Shown here piece by piece: positions 7,680 to 15,076 of a DNA stretch of 19,646 nucleotides (within the stretch, counting starts at the first letter, position 1; every line of letters begins with the position of its first letter). The notes under the pieces were generated by a model. It did not search any database and was not told the origin of the DNA. It worked only from the letters and a program-made list of their open reading frames with translations. Source of the stretch: JALHQU01 sp043745295 (GTDB lineage Bacteria > Planctomycetota > Planctomycetia > Gemmatales > Gemmataceae); the NCBI GenBank assembly GCA_043745295.1, contig JAYTTN010000470.1, forward strand, positions 1 through 19,646, given 5' to 3'. The position numbers were made by a program, and so were the translations under genes.

Positions 7680-7712
7680 TCGAGGACCGAACTCCGCACG
7701 GGGTTCGGCGAC

Positions 7713-7801
7713 GGAACGGTGCTCGAGCGGCTGAAGAGGCGGCACTGGAAATGCCGTATACGGTTTACCCCGTATCGAGGGTTCAAATCCCTCCCGTTCC
7801 G
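7713..7801 (+). tRNA. tRNA-Ser, anticodon GGA
   Basis: The acceptor arms GGAACGG (7713-7719) and CCGTTCC (7794-7800) pair fully. The anticodon stem CGGCA/TGCCG (7740-7744, 7752-7756) encloses the loop CTGGAAA with anticodon GGA at 7747-7749. A long variable arm (ATACGG/CCGTAT) marks a class II tRNA, and the T arm GAGGG-TTCAAAT-CCCTC is canonical. CCA is not encoded. It reads UCC and UCU serine codons. Confidence 0.95.
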
Positions 7802-7819
7802 CTCACGATGTTCAATATC

Positions 7820-7866
7820 TTCGCGGCGACTTCAGGAGCCGCCGGGGCTCCTGAAGTCGCCGCGAA
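7820..7866. repeat. Perfect 21-bp palindrome with 5-base loop
   Basis: Arms 7820-7840 and 7846-7866 pair without a mismatch around the loop GCCGG. On the plus strand the stem is followed by A residues rather than T, so it is not a canonical terminator for the tRNA 18 bp upstream; on the minus strand the T run precedes the stem. The length and perfection suggest a mobile palindromic element. Confidence 0.75.
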
Positions 7867-7954
7867 AAAAGTTGGTGTTCACTTCCTGTGCCCGGTCCCG
7901 CTTCGCGTCCTACCATGCCTGTCTGACCCGCCCCACGCCGCCCGCCCGCTCGTC

Positions 7955-8938
7955 ATGCCCGAACCCATCCGCTATTGCGTCACCGTGGACACCGAAGAGG
8001 AATGGGACTGGAACTCGGGCTACCCGACCGGGCCGACCTCGGTGCGGAACATCGCCGAGTTGCCGAAGTTCCAGGAGCTGTGCGAGACGGCCGGCGCGGC
8101 GGTCGTCTACTTCACCAACCACGCGGTGCTTTCCGACCCGACCGCGACGGCGATCATCCAGGCGTTGGCGAAACGGCCGCGGACCGAGATCGGCCTGCAC
8201 ATCCACCCGTGGAACACGCCGCCCGTCGCACCCACGCCGACCGTCTCCGCCCGCGACAGCTTCCTGCACAACCTGCCGTGGGATGAGCAGGTGGCGAAGC
8301 TCACTTCCACCCTCAACTCCTTCCGCGCGGCCGGCCTCGCGCCGACCAGCTTCCGCGGCGGGCGGTACTCGTCGTCGAAGCCGATCCAGGACTTCCTCCG
8401 CGACCGCGGCGTGTGGGTCGATTGCTCGGTGCTGCCGGGCAACACCTGGGCCGATGACGGCGCGCCCGACTACCGGCACCGCACACTCGCCCCCGTCCGC
8501 CTCCCGCCCCGGCACGCCGGCGACAAACCCGTTTGGGAACTGCCGCTGACGTTCGGCTCGACCCGCCGACCGTTCGGCTTCTGGAAGTCCGTCCTCGGCG
8601 CGGCGGACACGAAAATCGGGCGCACGATTCGCGCGACGGGCGTTCTGGACAGGTTCGGCATCGTCTCGCGGGCCTGGCTGAATTTCGAGAACCCGCTGGG
8701 GAATCGGATTCTAAAGTTCCTCACCGCGCTGCGGACGGCGCGGCCGCCGTTCGTCAGCTTCACCCTGCACAGCTCCTCGCTGATGCCGGGCGGAAGCCCC
8801 TACGCCCGGACGCCCGCCGACGTGGCGCGGATTTTGGATACCGCCGCGCGGACGCTGTCGACCGTCGCCGGCTGGCCCGACTTCGCCCCCGCCACCGCGA
8901 CCGAAATCGCCACCCACCTTGAGGCCGCCCACCGATGA
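7955..8938 (+). CDS. Polysaccharide deacetylase family protein (NodB-like)
   Basis: This 327-residue protein has the NodB-homology motifs of carbohydrate esterase family 4: 'VDTEEEWDW' (catalytic base Asp12 with Glu14), 'EIGLHIHPW' (metal-binding H82 and nearby H84) and 'SFRGGRYSSS' (R134-Y138). The version with 'TEEEW' and 'GLHIHPW' is the one common in exopolysaccharide clusters. It probably removes acetyl groups from an amino sugar in a surface glycan or its lipid-linked precursor. There is no signal peptide, so action in the cytoplasm is likely. I chose ATG 7955 because the longer in-frame ORF from 7652 would run through the tRNA and palindrome. Its TGA overlaps the carbamoyltransferase ATG (ATGA), indicating coupled translation. 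Confidence 0.85.
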   Translation: MPEPIRYCVTVDTEEEWDWNSGYPTGPTSVRNIAELPKFQELCETAGAAVVYFTNHAVLSDPTATAIIQALAKRPRTEIGLHIHPWNTPPVAPTPTVSARDSFLHNLPWDEQVAKLTSTLNSFRAAGLAPTSFRGGRYSSSKPIQDFLRDRGVWVDCSVLPGNTWADDGAPDYRHRTLAPVRLPPRHAGDKPVWELPLTFGSTRRPFGFWKSVLGAADTKIGRTIRATGVLDRFGIVSRAWLNFENPLGNRILKFLTALRTARPPFVSFTLHSSSLMPGGSPYARTPADVARILDTAARTLSTVAGWPDFAPATATEIATHLEAAHR

Positions 8939-10836
8939 GAGTGCTTGGCATTAGCCCGCTGGACAAAGACTCGACCGTTTCGTTCCTGGAAGACGGCCAC
9001 GTGTTGTTCGCGTGCGGGGAGGAGCGGCTCAGCCGCGTGAAGCTGCAATCCGGCTTCCCGCACAAGGCCCTGGCCGAGGGGTTCCGCCGCCTGAACTGGT
9101 CGGCCGAGTCCATCGACGCCGTCGCTTACGCCTTCTTCGACTGGGACGAGGAGGCCCGGCTGATCGCCGACGCGGTGACGGCCGACGACAAGTTCAACCG
9201 CGGCACCACCGGCAGCTCGAACGCCAAGTACAAGGCGGCCATCGGCACCGGCTACCGGGTGGACCGCACCCGACTCATCCCCGGCCTCGACACCGAGCAG
9301 TCCGAGTTCATGCCGCGCAAGGCGTGGTGGAAGCGGTTCTACTATGAGCGGATCGCCGGCGGCAAGCGGGCGGACCGGGCCGCGCACGAGAAGCTGTTCC
9401 GCAAGTGGCGGGAGCTGGCCGTCGGCGAACACAAGAAGTGGAGCGAAGACCTGGCCGCCGGGCTGAAAACGCACGGCCTGGACAAGAAGCCGCTCAAGCG
9501 GTTCCAGCACCACGACACCCACGCGGCGAACGCCTACTACGCATCGCCGTACCGCGACGCGCTGATCGTGACGCTGGACGGCTACGGCTCCGGCATGTGC
9601 GGCGGGGTTTACACCGGGACCGAGAAGGGGCTCCGGAACCTCGTCCGCTTCACCTTCCCGAACTCGCTCGGCATCTTCTACGAGCACGTCACCAGCGGCC
9701 TCGGCTTCAAACCCAGCCGGCACGAAGGCAAGATCGTCGGCCTCGCCTCCTACGGCGACCCGAAGCACTTGGCCGACGTGCTGCTCGAACGCTTCGACAC
9801 GACCAACGGCGACATCAAGATCGCCTGCGCGCAGAACCACTACTTCACGCGGGCGCTGGCCACGCACTTCGCCAAGCGGGACGTGGCCGCCGCGTACCAG
9901 TACGTCCTCGAAGAGGTGACCCGACGGGTGGTGACGTACTGGCTGGCCAAAACCGGCAAGACGAAGGTGGTCGTCAGCGGCGGGGTCCATGCGAACGTCA
10001 AGCTGAACCAGCGCATCCGGGAAATCCCCGGCGTCGATGGGCTGTTCGTCTACCCGAACATGGGCGACGGCGGCTGCGGCACCGGCGCGGCGATGCTGGT
10101 GTTCGGCCACGAGACCATGAGCCGGGCCGGCGGATACGACGCGGTCTATTACGGGCCGGACTACACCGACGATCAGATCCGCGGGGCGCTGGATAAAGAG
10201 GGGCTGAAGTACGAGCGGTTCGACGCGCCCGAAGACCGCGTGGCGGAGCTGCTGAGCGAGGACCACATCATCGGCCGGTTCAACGGGCGGATGGAGTACG
10301 GCCCCCGCGCGCTGGGCAACCGCAGCGTGCTGTACCCGGCGAAGGAGCCGGAGGTGAACCAGTGGCTGAACCACCAGCTCGCCCGCACCGAGTTCATGCC
10401 GTTCGCGCCGTCGTGCCTAGCGGAGGCCGCGCCGCAACTGTTCCGCAACCTGCCCGGCGCGGAGAAGACGGCCGAGTTCATGACGGTCACGTTCGACTGC
10501 ACCGACGAGATGAAGGCCCACAGCCCGGCGGCGGTCCACGTCGATGGCACCGCCCGCCCGCAGTTGGTGACGCCGCGGAGCAACCCGAGCTACCACAAAC
10601 TGATCTCGGCCTACGCCGCGCGGACGGGGATTCCGGTCGTCATCAACACCAGCTTCAACATGCACGAGGAGCCGATCGTGTGCAGCCCGGACGACGCCGT
10701 GCGGGCGTTCCTGCTGGGCAACGTGGACTACCTGGCGATCGGCCACTTCTTGGCCCCGCACCCGAAGCTGGCCGAGAACCTCGCCGACCGCGCGAAGTCA
10801 AAGCCGGGCGTGAAGCGGGAGTTGGTCGGGGTCTAA
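8935..10836 (+). CDS. Carbamoyltransferase, NodU/CmcH family
   Basis: This 633-residue protein has the two-domain layout of O-carbamoyltransferases. The N-terminal Kae1-like domain opens with 'VLGISPLDKDSTVSFLEDG' and 'CGEERLSRVK', and carries the metal/carbamoyl-site block 'HHDTHAANAYYASPY' (H192, H193, H196), 'TLDGYGSG' and 'VVSGGVHANVKLNQ' (S348-G350). The C-terminal domain has 'GRFNGRMEYGPRALGNRS' (residues 447-464) and 'IPVVINTSFNMHEEP'. Such enzymes transfer a carbamoyl group from carbamoyl phosphate through carbamoyl-adenylate to a hydroxyl of a sugar or natural product. Coupling to the deacetylase suggests both modify the same glycan; no biosynthetic cluster is present to name it. Confidence 0.92.
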   Translation: MRVLGISPLDKDSTVSFLEDGHVLFACGEERLSRVKLQSGFPHKALAEGFRRLNWSAESIDAVAYAFFDWDEEARLIADAVTADDKFNRGTTGSSNAKYKAAIGTGYRVDRTRLIPGLDTEQSEFMPRKAWWKRFYYERIAGGKRADRAAHEKLFRKWRELAVGEHKKWSEDLAAGLKTHGLDKKPLKRFQHHDTHAANAYYASPYRDALIVTLDGYGSGMCGGVYTGTEKGLRNLVRFTFPNSLGIFYEHVTSGLGFKPSRHEGKIVGLASYGDPKHLADVLLERFDTTNGDIKIACAQNHYFTRALATHFAKRDVAAAYQYVLEEVTRRVVTYWLAKTGKTKVVVSGGVHANVKLNQRIREIPGVDGLFVYPNMGDGGCGTGAAMLVFGHETMSRAGGYDAVYYGPDYTDDQIRGALDKEGLKYERFDAPEDRVAELLSEDHIIGRFNGRMEYGPRALGNRSVLYPAKEPEVNQWLNHQLARTEFMPFAPSCLAEAAPQLFRNLPGAEKTAEFMTVTFDCTDEMKAHSPAAVHVDGTARPQLVTPRSNPSYHKLISAYAARTGIPVVINTSFNMHEEPIVCSPDDAVRAFLLGNVDYLAIGHFLAPHPKLAENLADRAKSKPGVKRELVGV

Positions 10837-10850
10837 ATCGGTTTGATGGA

Positions 10851-12197
10851 TCAGAACTTCAGCTCTTCAGGCGGGCGTGGGGGAAATGGTTCCCATCGCA
10901 AAGACAGCGGCCGATCCAAATCCGGTTCCGGTCGAGGGGGCGTCAGGGTCGGTTGCTGCTTTGAGCGGAGCGCGGCCAACAGGAGTAGGCTCGCTCCGAT
11001 GGGCTGGAGTGTGTGCATGGGCCAGTTACTATCCGATGGGAACGCTCCGCGCACCACCGCCACCACGAGAAGCAGTGTGCCTAACCAGGCTTCGACACCG
11101 AAGACACCCACAACGCACAGCGTCGCCGCGACCGGCGCGAGGACCGAGTAGGTGTTCATCTCGGTGGCGGGACCGAACAGCGTCAGCCAGAGTAAGCCCA
11201 ATGCGAGCGGGGCAAACACCGTCACCGGCTCCCTCCGGTCGCCGCGAAGAAAGAGCAGGATCGCCATCCCGACCGCCACCGCCAGCGACACCCCCAGGCT
11301 CACCGGCTTAGGCACCGCCACGCCGAACCAGACTCGCGCCAGAATCGTCCAGTCCTTCGGCGCTCGCTCCTGGGGCGCGGCACTCCGATCATCGCCCTGG
11401 CTCGCCTTTATGAAGTCCGTCAGCGGTTCACGGCGCACCTCCCAGTCTTGACCGACGCTGCCCCACATCTCGACGCCCATCCAGGTCGCACCGGCGATCA
11501 GGAAGCCCGTCACGAAGAAGCGCGAGAAAAACAATTTCGGGTACGCAACTGACATCAACAAACCCACGGCGGCAGTGTACACCTTAAACCAGCCGGCGAT
11601 GACGAGCCACACGGCGGCCGTCTTCCACGCGCCGCGAGCGGCGGCGGCGGTGCCCAGAAGTGTCGTGGCGACGATGGGCAGGTTGATCTGGCCGTTGTTG
11701 AAGGCGGGGATGACCAGGACCGCGGAGAGGATCCAGACCCACGCCCGACGGACCGGCGACAGCGGCGGAAGCACATCACGGATGAGCCGCTTCAACCCCA
11801 CCAGGTAGAGCGAGATGCCGATCAGTCGCCAGAGGATCGCGGCGAGCGTCGGGTCGAGGAACGTGAACGGCACGAACAGGGCGGCGACGGCGGGCGGGTT
11901 CCGGTAGATGTCCATGCCCGGCGGCGGGTCGGCGTACAGGTTCTCGTTCGCCTTCAACCGCTCGGCGGCGAGCAGGTAAATCGGCACCACCGACTGCTGG
12001 TCCGGCCGCGAGCACGCCACCCGACCGAACACGCCCAGCAACAGCGCGACCCACACCCCGACGGCGACCCGGAGGGACAGCGGAATGGCGAACCACCGCG
12101 ACCACCAACCGACGAGGGCACCCACAAGGGGTGCCCCTACCAATGACACCGTAGGGGCACCCTTTGTGGGTGCCCTCTCGTCGCGCTCCTCACTCAT
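10851..12197 (-). CDS. GT87-like (DUF2029) membrane glycosyltransferase
   Basis: This 448-residue protein has about ten to twelve hydrophobic helices. It shows the pattern of GT87 polyprenyl-phosphate-mannose-type transferases: an acidic residue-containing loop after helix 1 ('LKANENLYADPPPGMDIYRNPPAVAALF'-like region, residues about 78-105), 'NNGQINLPIVATTLLG', 'GWFKVYTAAVGLLM' and 'FGPATEMNTYSVLAPVAA'. It probably transfers a lipid-linked sugar on the outer face of the inner membrane; donor and acceptor are unknown. Its ATG overlaps the lpxA stop by 8 bp (GATGAGTGA), supporting coupling and this start. With that start, residues 7-28 are encoded by a large palindrome (12114-12177) before the first helix. 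It converges with the carbamoyltransferase, 14 bp apart. Confidence 0.75.
   Translation of the reverse strand: MSEERDERAPTKGAPTVSLVGAPLVGALVGWWSRWFAIPLSLRVAVGVWVALLLGVFGRVACSRPDQQSVVPIYLLAAERLKANENLYADPPPGMDIYRNPPAVAALFVPFTFLDPTLAAILWRLIGISLYLVGLKRLIRDVLPPLSPVRRAWVWILSAVLVIPAFNNGQINLPIVATTLLGTAAAARGAWKTAAVWLVIAGWFKVYTAAVGLLMSVAYPKLFFSRFFVTGFLIAGATWMGVEMWGSVGQDWEVRREPLTDFIKASQGDDRSAAPQERAPKDWTILARVWFGVAVPKPVSLGVSLAVAVGMAILLFLRGDRREPVTVFAPLALGLLWLTLFGPATEMNTYSVLAPVAATLCVVGVFGVEAWLGTLLLVVAVVRGAFPSDSNWPMHTLQPIGASLLLLAALRSKQQPTLTPPRPEPDLDRPLSLRWEPFPPRPPEELKF
12114..12177. repeat. 27-bp-arm palindrome inside the GT87-like coding frame
   Basis: Arms 12114-12140 and 12151-12177 match at 26 of 27 positions around a 10-base loop; the one mismatch (12128 with 12163) is G opposite T. 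It lies in frame within the N-terminal codons of the GT87-like gene and encodes a 'GAPT...GAPLVGA' sequence with no membrane character. Confidence 0.85.
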
Positions 12198-12996
12198 CGT
12201 CCGCCTCGCGGCCGGCGGTGACGATGCCGCGCTTGGACTCGCGGATGAACGCCACCAGCTCTGCCACGGCCGGCAACTCGCCGTCCTCGGCTTCGATTTT
12301 CGCCAGCGCGTCCGAAACAGTCAGTCCGCACCGGTTGACGGTCTTGTACGCCCGGCGGACGCCCTGAATCTCGGCCGTCGGGATGCCGGCCCGCTTCATG
12401 CCGATGACGTTCACCCCGCGCGGGATGTTCACCTCCTGCACGATCCAGAACGGCGGCAAGTCCTGGCTCACGGAGCTGGTGCCGCTCAGCATCGCCAGGC
12501 GGCCGACGCGACAGAACTGGTGGACGCAACTGTTCCCGGACAGGAAGGCTCCGTTCATCACCGCGACGTGCCCGCCGATGACGGCCGCGTTGGCGAAGAG
12601 GCAACCGTCCCCGACCCGGCAGTCGTGGGCGACGTGGCTGCCGGCCATGAACAGGTTCTTGTTGCCGATGACCGTCGCCCCGGTCGCCGGCATCGCGCGG
12701 TGAACGGTGACGTGTTCCCGGAAGGTGTTGTCGTTGCCGATCTCCACCCGAGTCGGCTCCCCGGCGTAGGCCGTGTGCTGCGGCGCGTCACCCAATACGC
12801 ACCCGGTGTGAAAGCGGTTGCCGGACCCGGCGGTGAGGACGCCGAGCAGGTGGACGTGCGGCCCGACGACGCAGCCGGCCCCCAGGGTCACACCCTCCTC
12901 GATGACGGCGAACGGGCCGACCCGGACATCGGCCGCGAGGCGGGCGGCCGGCGACACCACGGCCGTCGGGTGAATCAAGGGTGCGGAAGCCGACAT
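12190..12996 (-). CDS. lpxA: Acyl-ACP--UDP-N-acetylglucosamine O-acyltransferase
   Basis: This 268-residue left-handed beta-helix protein has hexapeptide repeats from 'IHPTAVVSPAARL' through about residue 185, then a helical C-terminal domain. It catalyses the first step of lipid A synthesis, acylating UDP-GlcNAc at O3 in the cytoplasm. The catalytic histidine is H124 in 'HVAHDCRVGD' (compare E. coli H125), with H121 also conserved. 'GDAPQH', 'REHVTVHRA' and 'NVIGMKRAGI' are family hallmarks. The length matches E. coli LpxA (262). Other lpx genes are not adjacent. It is divergent from parB (239 bp apart) and overlaps the downstream GT87-like gene by 8 bp, so the two are probably one operon. 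Confidence 0.95.
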   Translation of the reverse strand: MSASAPLIHPTAVVSPAARLAADVRVGPFAVIEEGVTLGAGCVVGPHVHLLGVLTAGSGNRFHTGCVLGDAPQHTAYAGEPTRVEIGNDNTFREHVTVHRAMPATGATVIGNKNLFMAGSHVAHDCRVGDGCLFANAAVIGGHVAVMNGAFLSGNSCVHQFCRVGRLAMLSGTSSVSQDLPPFWIVQEVNIPRGVNVIGMKRAGIPTAEIQGVRRAYKTVNRCGLTVSDALAKIEAEDGELPAVAELVAFIRESKRGIVTAGREADDE

Positions 12997-13095
12997 CGGA
13001 AGTCCTTTCGCGGGCAGGTGGCGGACGCTTTAGTTGTAGCCGAAGCGACCGGGTGCGGGGAAGGGGAAGGGAATGCGGAGATGGCGGATTGGGTC

Positions 13096-13117
13096 GGCGC
13101 TTCCATGTGGAAGCGCC
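13096..13117. promoter_or_regulatory. 10-bp palindrome in the lpxA-parB divergent region
   Basis: GGCGCTTCCA (13096-13105) and TGGAAGCGCC (13108-13117) form a perfect inverted repeat with a 2-base centre. The central TTCCATGTGGAA loosely resembles the parS core TTTCACGTGAAA and lies about 120 bp before the parB start. It may be an operator, a degenerate parS, or a short dispersed palindrome. The rest of the 239-bp interval shows no other clear element apart from the GGAGG ribosome-binding site of parB. Confidence 0.35.
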
Positions 13118-13235
13118 CCGACCGGTTCCGCCGATTCCGCGGGCGCGGTTCGCCTTCCCGTTCCGACTGGATTTGGTATGCCGCTGACACGTTTACTCCC
13201 GGCCGGGCCGGGTTCATCCTCTGGAGGTAGATCAC

Positions 13236-14108
13236 ATGGAACCGAACAAACCCCGTCTCGGCCGCGGGCTGGACGCGCTACTGGGCAGCGCCGGCAACGC
13301 CGCCCCCGGATCGCCGCCCACCGGCACGGTGCCCGTCGGCGGCATCCAACCCAACCCGTTCCAGCCGCGGAAGCGGTTCGACGAGGACGAGCTGAAGCAG
13401 CTCGCCGACAGCATCCGCGAACACGGCGTCCTCCAGCCGGTGGTGGTGCGGGCGGTGGGCGGCGGCTTCCAGCTCATCGCCGGCGAGCGGCGGCTTCGGG
13501 CGGCCCAACTGGCCGGCCTGGACGCGGTGCCGGTTCACGTCGTCGAGTTCAGCGACCAGCAGGTGGCCGAGGCCGCGCTGGTCGAGAACATCCAGCGGAC
13601 GGACCTGAACCCCATCGAGAAGGCGAGCGGCTTCCGGGATTACCTGGAGCGGTACAAGCTGTCGCACGAGGCGCTGGGGGCGAAACTCGGCCTGGGTACC
13701 AGCACCGTGTCGAACCTCGTCACCCTGTTGAACTTGCCGCCGGAAGTGCAGGACGCGGTGCGGCTGGGGCAGCTCAGCCTCGGCCACGCGAAGGTGCTGA
13801 AGGGGGTGCTGGACCGCGACCGCATGCTGTCGCTGGCGCGGGAGGCGGTGCTGAAGGGGCTGTCGGTCCACGCGCTGGAGCAGGCGGCGAAGGCGGTGAG
13901 GCACGACCCCCTCGAAGCCCCGGCCGCCAAGCCGAAGGTCGAGCCGCCGGCGAAGACGGCCCACGTCGAGAGCCTGGAGACCGAACTGCGGCAGCGGCTG
14001 GCCACCCGCGTCGAGATCCGGGTGAAGGCGAAGGACAAGGGTCAGATCGTCATCGGCTTCGACACCAACGACGACTTCGAGCGGATCATGGACGCCCTGC
14101 GGAAGTAA
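13236..14108 (+). CDS. parB: ParB/Spo0J-type chromosome partitioning protein
   Basis: This 290-residue protein starts with the typical ParA-interacting peptide 'RLGRGLDALLG'. It continues with the ParB CTPase domain: 'IQPNPFQPRKRFDEDELKQL', 'SIREHGVLQPVVVR', box II 'GERRLRAAQLAG' (residues 83-94) and 'ALVENIQRTDLNPIEKA'. The central HTH that recognises parS is 'LSHEALGAKLGLGTSTVSN', and the C-terminal dimerisation domain ends 'GFDTNDDFERIMDALRK'. It loads on parS sites and spreads as a CTP clamp to drive origin segregation. The start has a strong GGAGG 10 bases upstream. parA is not upstream as it is in most bacteria; lpxA occupies that side on the opposite strand. A terminator follows at 14231. 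Confidence 0.95.
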   Translation: MEPNKPRLGRGLDALLGSAGNAAPGSPPTGTVPVGGIQPNPFQPRKRFDEDELKQLADSIREHGVLQPVVVRAVGGGFQLIAGERRLRAAQLAGLDAVPVHVVEFSDQQVAEAALVENIQRTDLNPIEKASGFRDYLERYKLSHEALGAKLGLGTSTVSNLVTLLNLPPEVQDAVRLGQLSLGHAKVLKGVLDRDRMLSLAREAVLKGLSVHALEQAAKAVRHDPLEAPAAKPKVEPPAKTAHVESLETELRQRLATRVEIRVKAKDKGQIVIGFDTNDDFERIMDALRK

Positions 14109-14126
14109 TGGCGAGCCGCTCTTTCG

Positions 14127-14184
14127 GAGCCGGAAGCGTGTGCGACGGTCTTTCGGGAAGAACCGTCGCTCACGCTTCCGGCTC
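14127..14184. repeat. REP-like palindrome, copy A
   Basis: Arms 14127-14149 and 14162-14184 match at 22 of 23 positions around a 12-base loop. The sequence is closely related to the palindrome at 14996-15055 (GAGCCGGAAGCGTG... versus GAGCCGGAAGGGTG...). It lies 18 bp after the parB stop. Confidence 0.85.
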
Positions 14185-14230
14185 GGACACGATGCCACAC
14201 CTTGGCGGTCGCGGTTCGCAAGATTGAAAG

Positions 14231-14254
14231 CACCGGCCCCGTAGCCGGTGTTTT
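14231..14254 (+). terminator. Rho-independent terminator after parB
   Basis: CACCGGC (14231-14237) pairs with GCCGGTG (14244-14250) around a 6-base loop and is followed by TTTT and then GCGTTT. It lies 122 bp after the parB stop and before the next gene. Confidence 0.75.
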
Positions 14255-14310
14255 GCGTTTCCCACCCCGCGACGGCGTACAATTCCGACACCGCCTCCGA
14301 GGGTTCCGCC

Positions 14311-14820
14311 ATGCGTTCCGCCGCGCTCTGCCTGCTGGTGTCTGCGTTCGCCGCCGCCGACGAGAAGAGGCCGAAGTACGTCCACACGTCGGTCGAACAC
14401 GGGTACTCCGTCGGGCTGCCGGGCAAGCCGAAGACGGACAAGCAGAACCTCACCACTGTCGCCGGCACACTGACGGTCCACACCGCGCGGTTCGATTCCG
14501 GCAGCGACCTGGTGCTGTCCGTCACCAACACCGACTACCCGAAGGAGTTCACGGGCGTGAAGCCGGAGGAGGTGTTCAAGGGGATGCTGAAGGAGATGCA
14601 GGGAGCCGACGGCAAGGTGGCCGAGGAGACGGACGTGACCATCGGGGCGGACAAACACCCCGGCAAGCAGTGGCGGATCGAGGCGGGGAAGAACGTGATC
14701 CGCGTGCAGGTCTACCTGGTCGGCCGGCGGGTGTACCAAGTGATGGCGAACGGCAGCAAGGAGGGGGCCGACGGCAAGGCGGCGGCGGAGCTGTTCGCCA
14801 CGTTCGAGCTGGTGAAGTGA
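14311..14820 (+). CDS. Small exported protein of unknown function, 169 residues
   Basis: The ATG at 14311 follows GAGG and gives an N-terminal signal peptide of about 16 residues ('MRSAALCLLVSAFAAAD'). The mature domain begins 'YVHTSVEHGYSVGLPGKPK' and proceeds as a beta-rich fold with one central helix ('EEVFKGMLKEMQG') and a second near the C-terminus. The pattern 'GYSVxLPGKPK... VYLVGRRVYQVMA' recalls planctomycete exported proteins of the PsbP/DUF1795-like type, which I offer only as an impression. A longer in-frame start at 14248 is rejected because it begins inside the parB terminator region. The gene is flanked by terminators and by the two REP-like palindromes. Confidence 0.75.
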   Translation: MRSAALCLLVSAFAAADEKRPKYVHTSVEHGYSVGLPGKPKTDKQNLTTVAGTLTVHTARFDSGSDLVLSVTNTDYPKEFTGVKPEEVFKGMLKEMQGADGKVAEETDVTIGADKHPGKQWRIEAGKNVIRVQVYLVGRRVYQVMANGSKEGADGKAAAELFATFELVK

Positions 14821-14851
14821 ACCCGCCCTGTACCACCCGTGTCCGGTCTGG

Positions 14852-14857
14852 TATCTT
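14852..14857 (+). promoter_or_regulatory. Possible -10 element of tRNA-Pro
   Basis: TATCTT (14852-14857) ends 11 bases before the tRNA-Pro gene, the right distance for a start just upstream of it. The matching -35 region is weak (CTGTAC at 14828-14833 with an 18-base gap), so the call is tentative. Confidence 0.25.
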
Positions 14858-14868
14858 AGCCGGTGTCG

Positions 14869-14942
14869 CAGGGTGTAGCTCAGCTTGGTAGAGCGCCTGC
14901 CTTGGGCGCAGGAGGTCGTCGGTTCGAATCCGGCCACCCTGA
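14869..14942 (+). tRNA. tRNA-Pro, anticodon TGG
   Basis: The acceptor arms CAGGGTG (14869-14875) and CACCCTG (14935-14941) pair. The anticodon stem CCTGC/GCAGG encloses CTTGGGC with anticodon TGG at 14903-14905. The D arm (TAGCTCAGCTTGGTAGAGC) and T arm (GTCGG-TTCGAAT-CCGGC, one pair non-Watson-Crick at its edge) are canonical. CCA is not encoded. It reads CCA and CCG proline codons. Confidence 0.95.
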
Positions 14943-14955
14943 CTTTGCGACCCCC

Positions 14956-14990
14956 GAAGCCCCGGCCCGCCGCCGGGGCTTCGTTCGTTT
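14956..14990 (+). terminator. Rho-independent terminator after tRNA-Pro
   Basis: GAAGCCCCGGC (14956-14966) and GCCGGGGCTTC (14972-14982) form an 11-bp stem with a 5-base loop, followed by GTTCGTTT. It starts 13 bases after the tRNA. Confidence 0.8.
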
Positions 14991-14995
14991 TCATT

Positions 14996-15055
14996 CCGAG
15001 CCGGAAGGGTGAGCGACGGGGGTTTGAAGAACCGTCGCTCACCCTTCCGGCTCGG
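14996..15055. repeat. REP-like palindrome, copy B
   Basis: Arms 14996-15020 and 15031-15055 match at 24 of 25 positions around a 10-base loop. It shares family identity with copy A at 14127-14184. It ends 21 bp before the RNA ligase ATG, so it lies directly in the leader of that gene. Confidence 0.88.
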
Positions 15056-15076
15056 ATCTGACTGGGAACCGAACCC

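Noticed and set aside
7820..7870. Intrinsic terminator for tRNA-Ser
   Set aside because: The stem is followed by A rather than T on the sense strand, so it lacks the U tract needed.
7652..7954. N-terminal extension of the deacetylase frame
   Set aside because: It runs through tRNA-Ser and the perfect palindrome, and the deacetylase homology begins at ATG 7955.
8800..10374. 524-codon minus-strand open frame
   Set aside because: It lies antisense to the carbamoyltransferase, whose motifs are unambiguous; the open frame results from high GC.
14248..14310. Longer start for the small exported protein
   Set aside because: It begins inside the parB terminator T tract and would bury the signal peptide.
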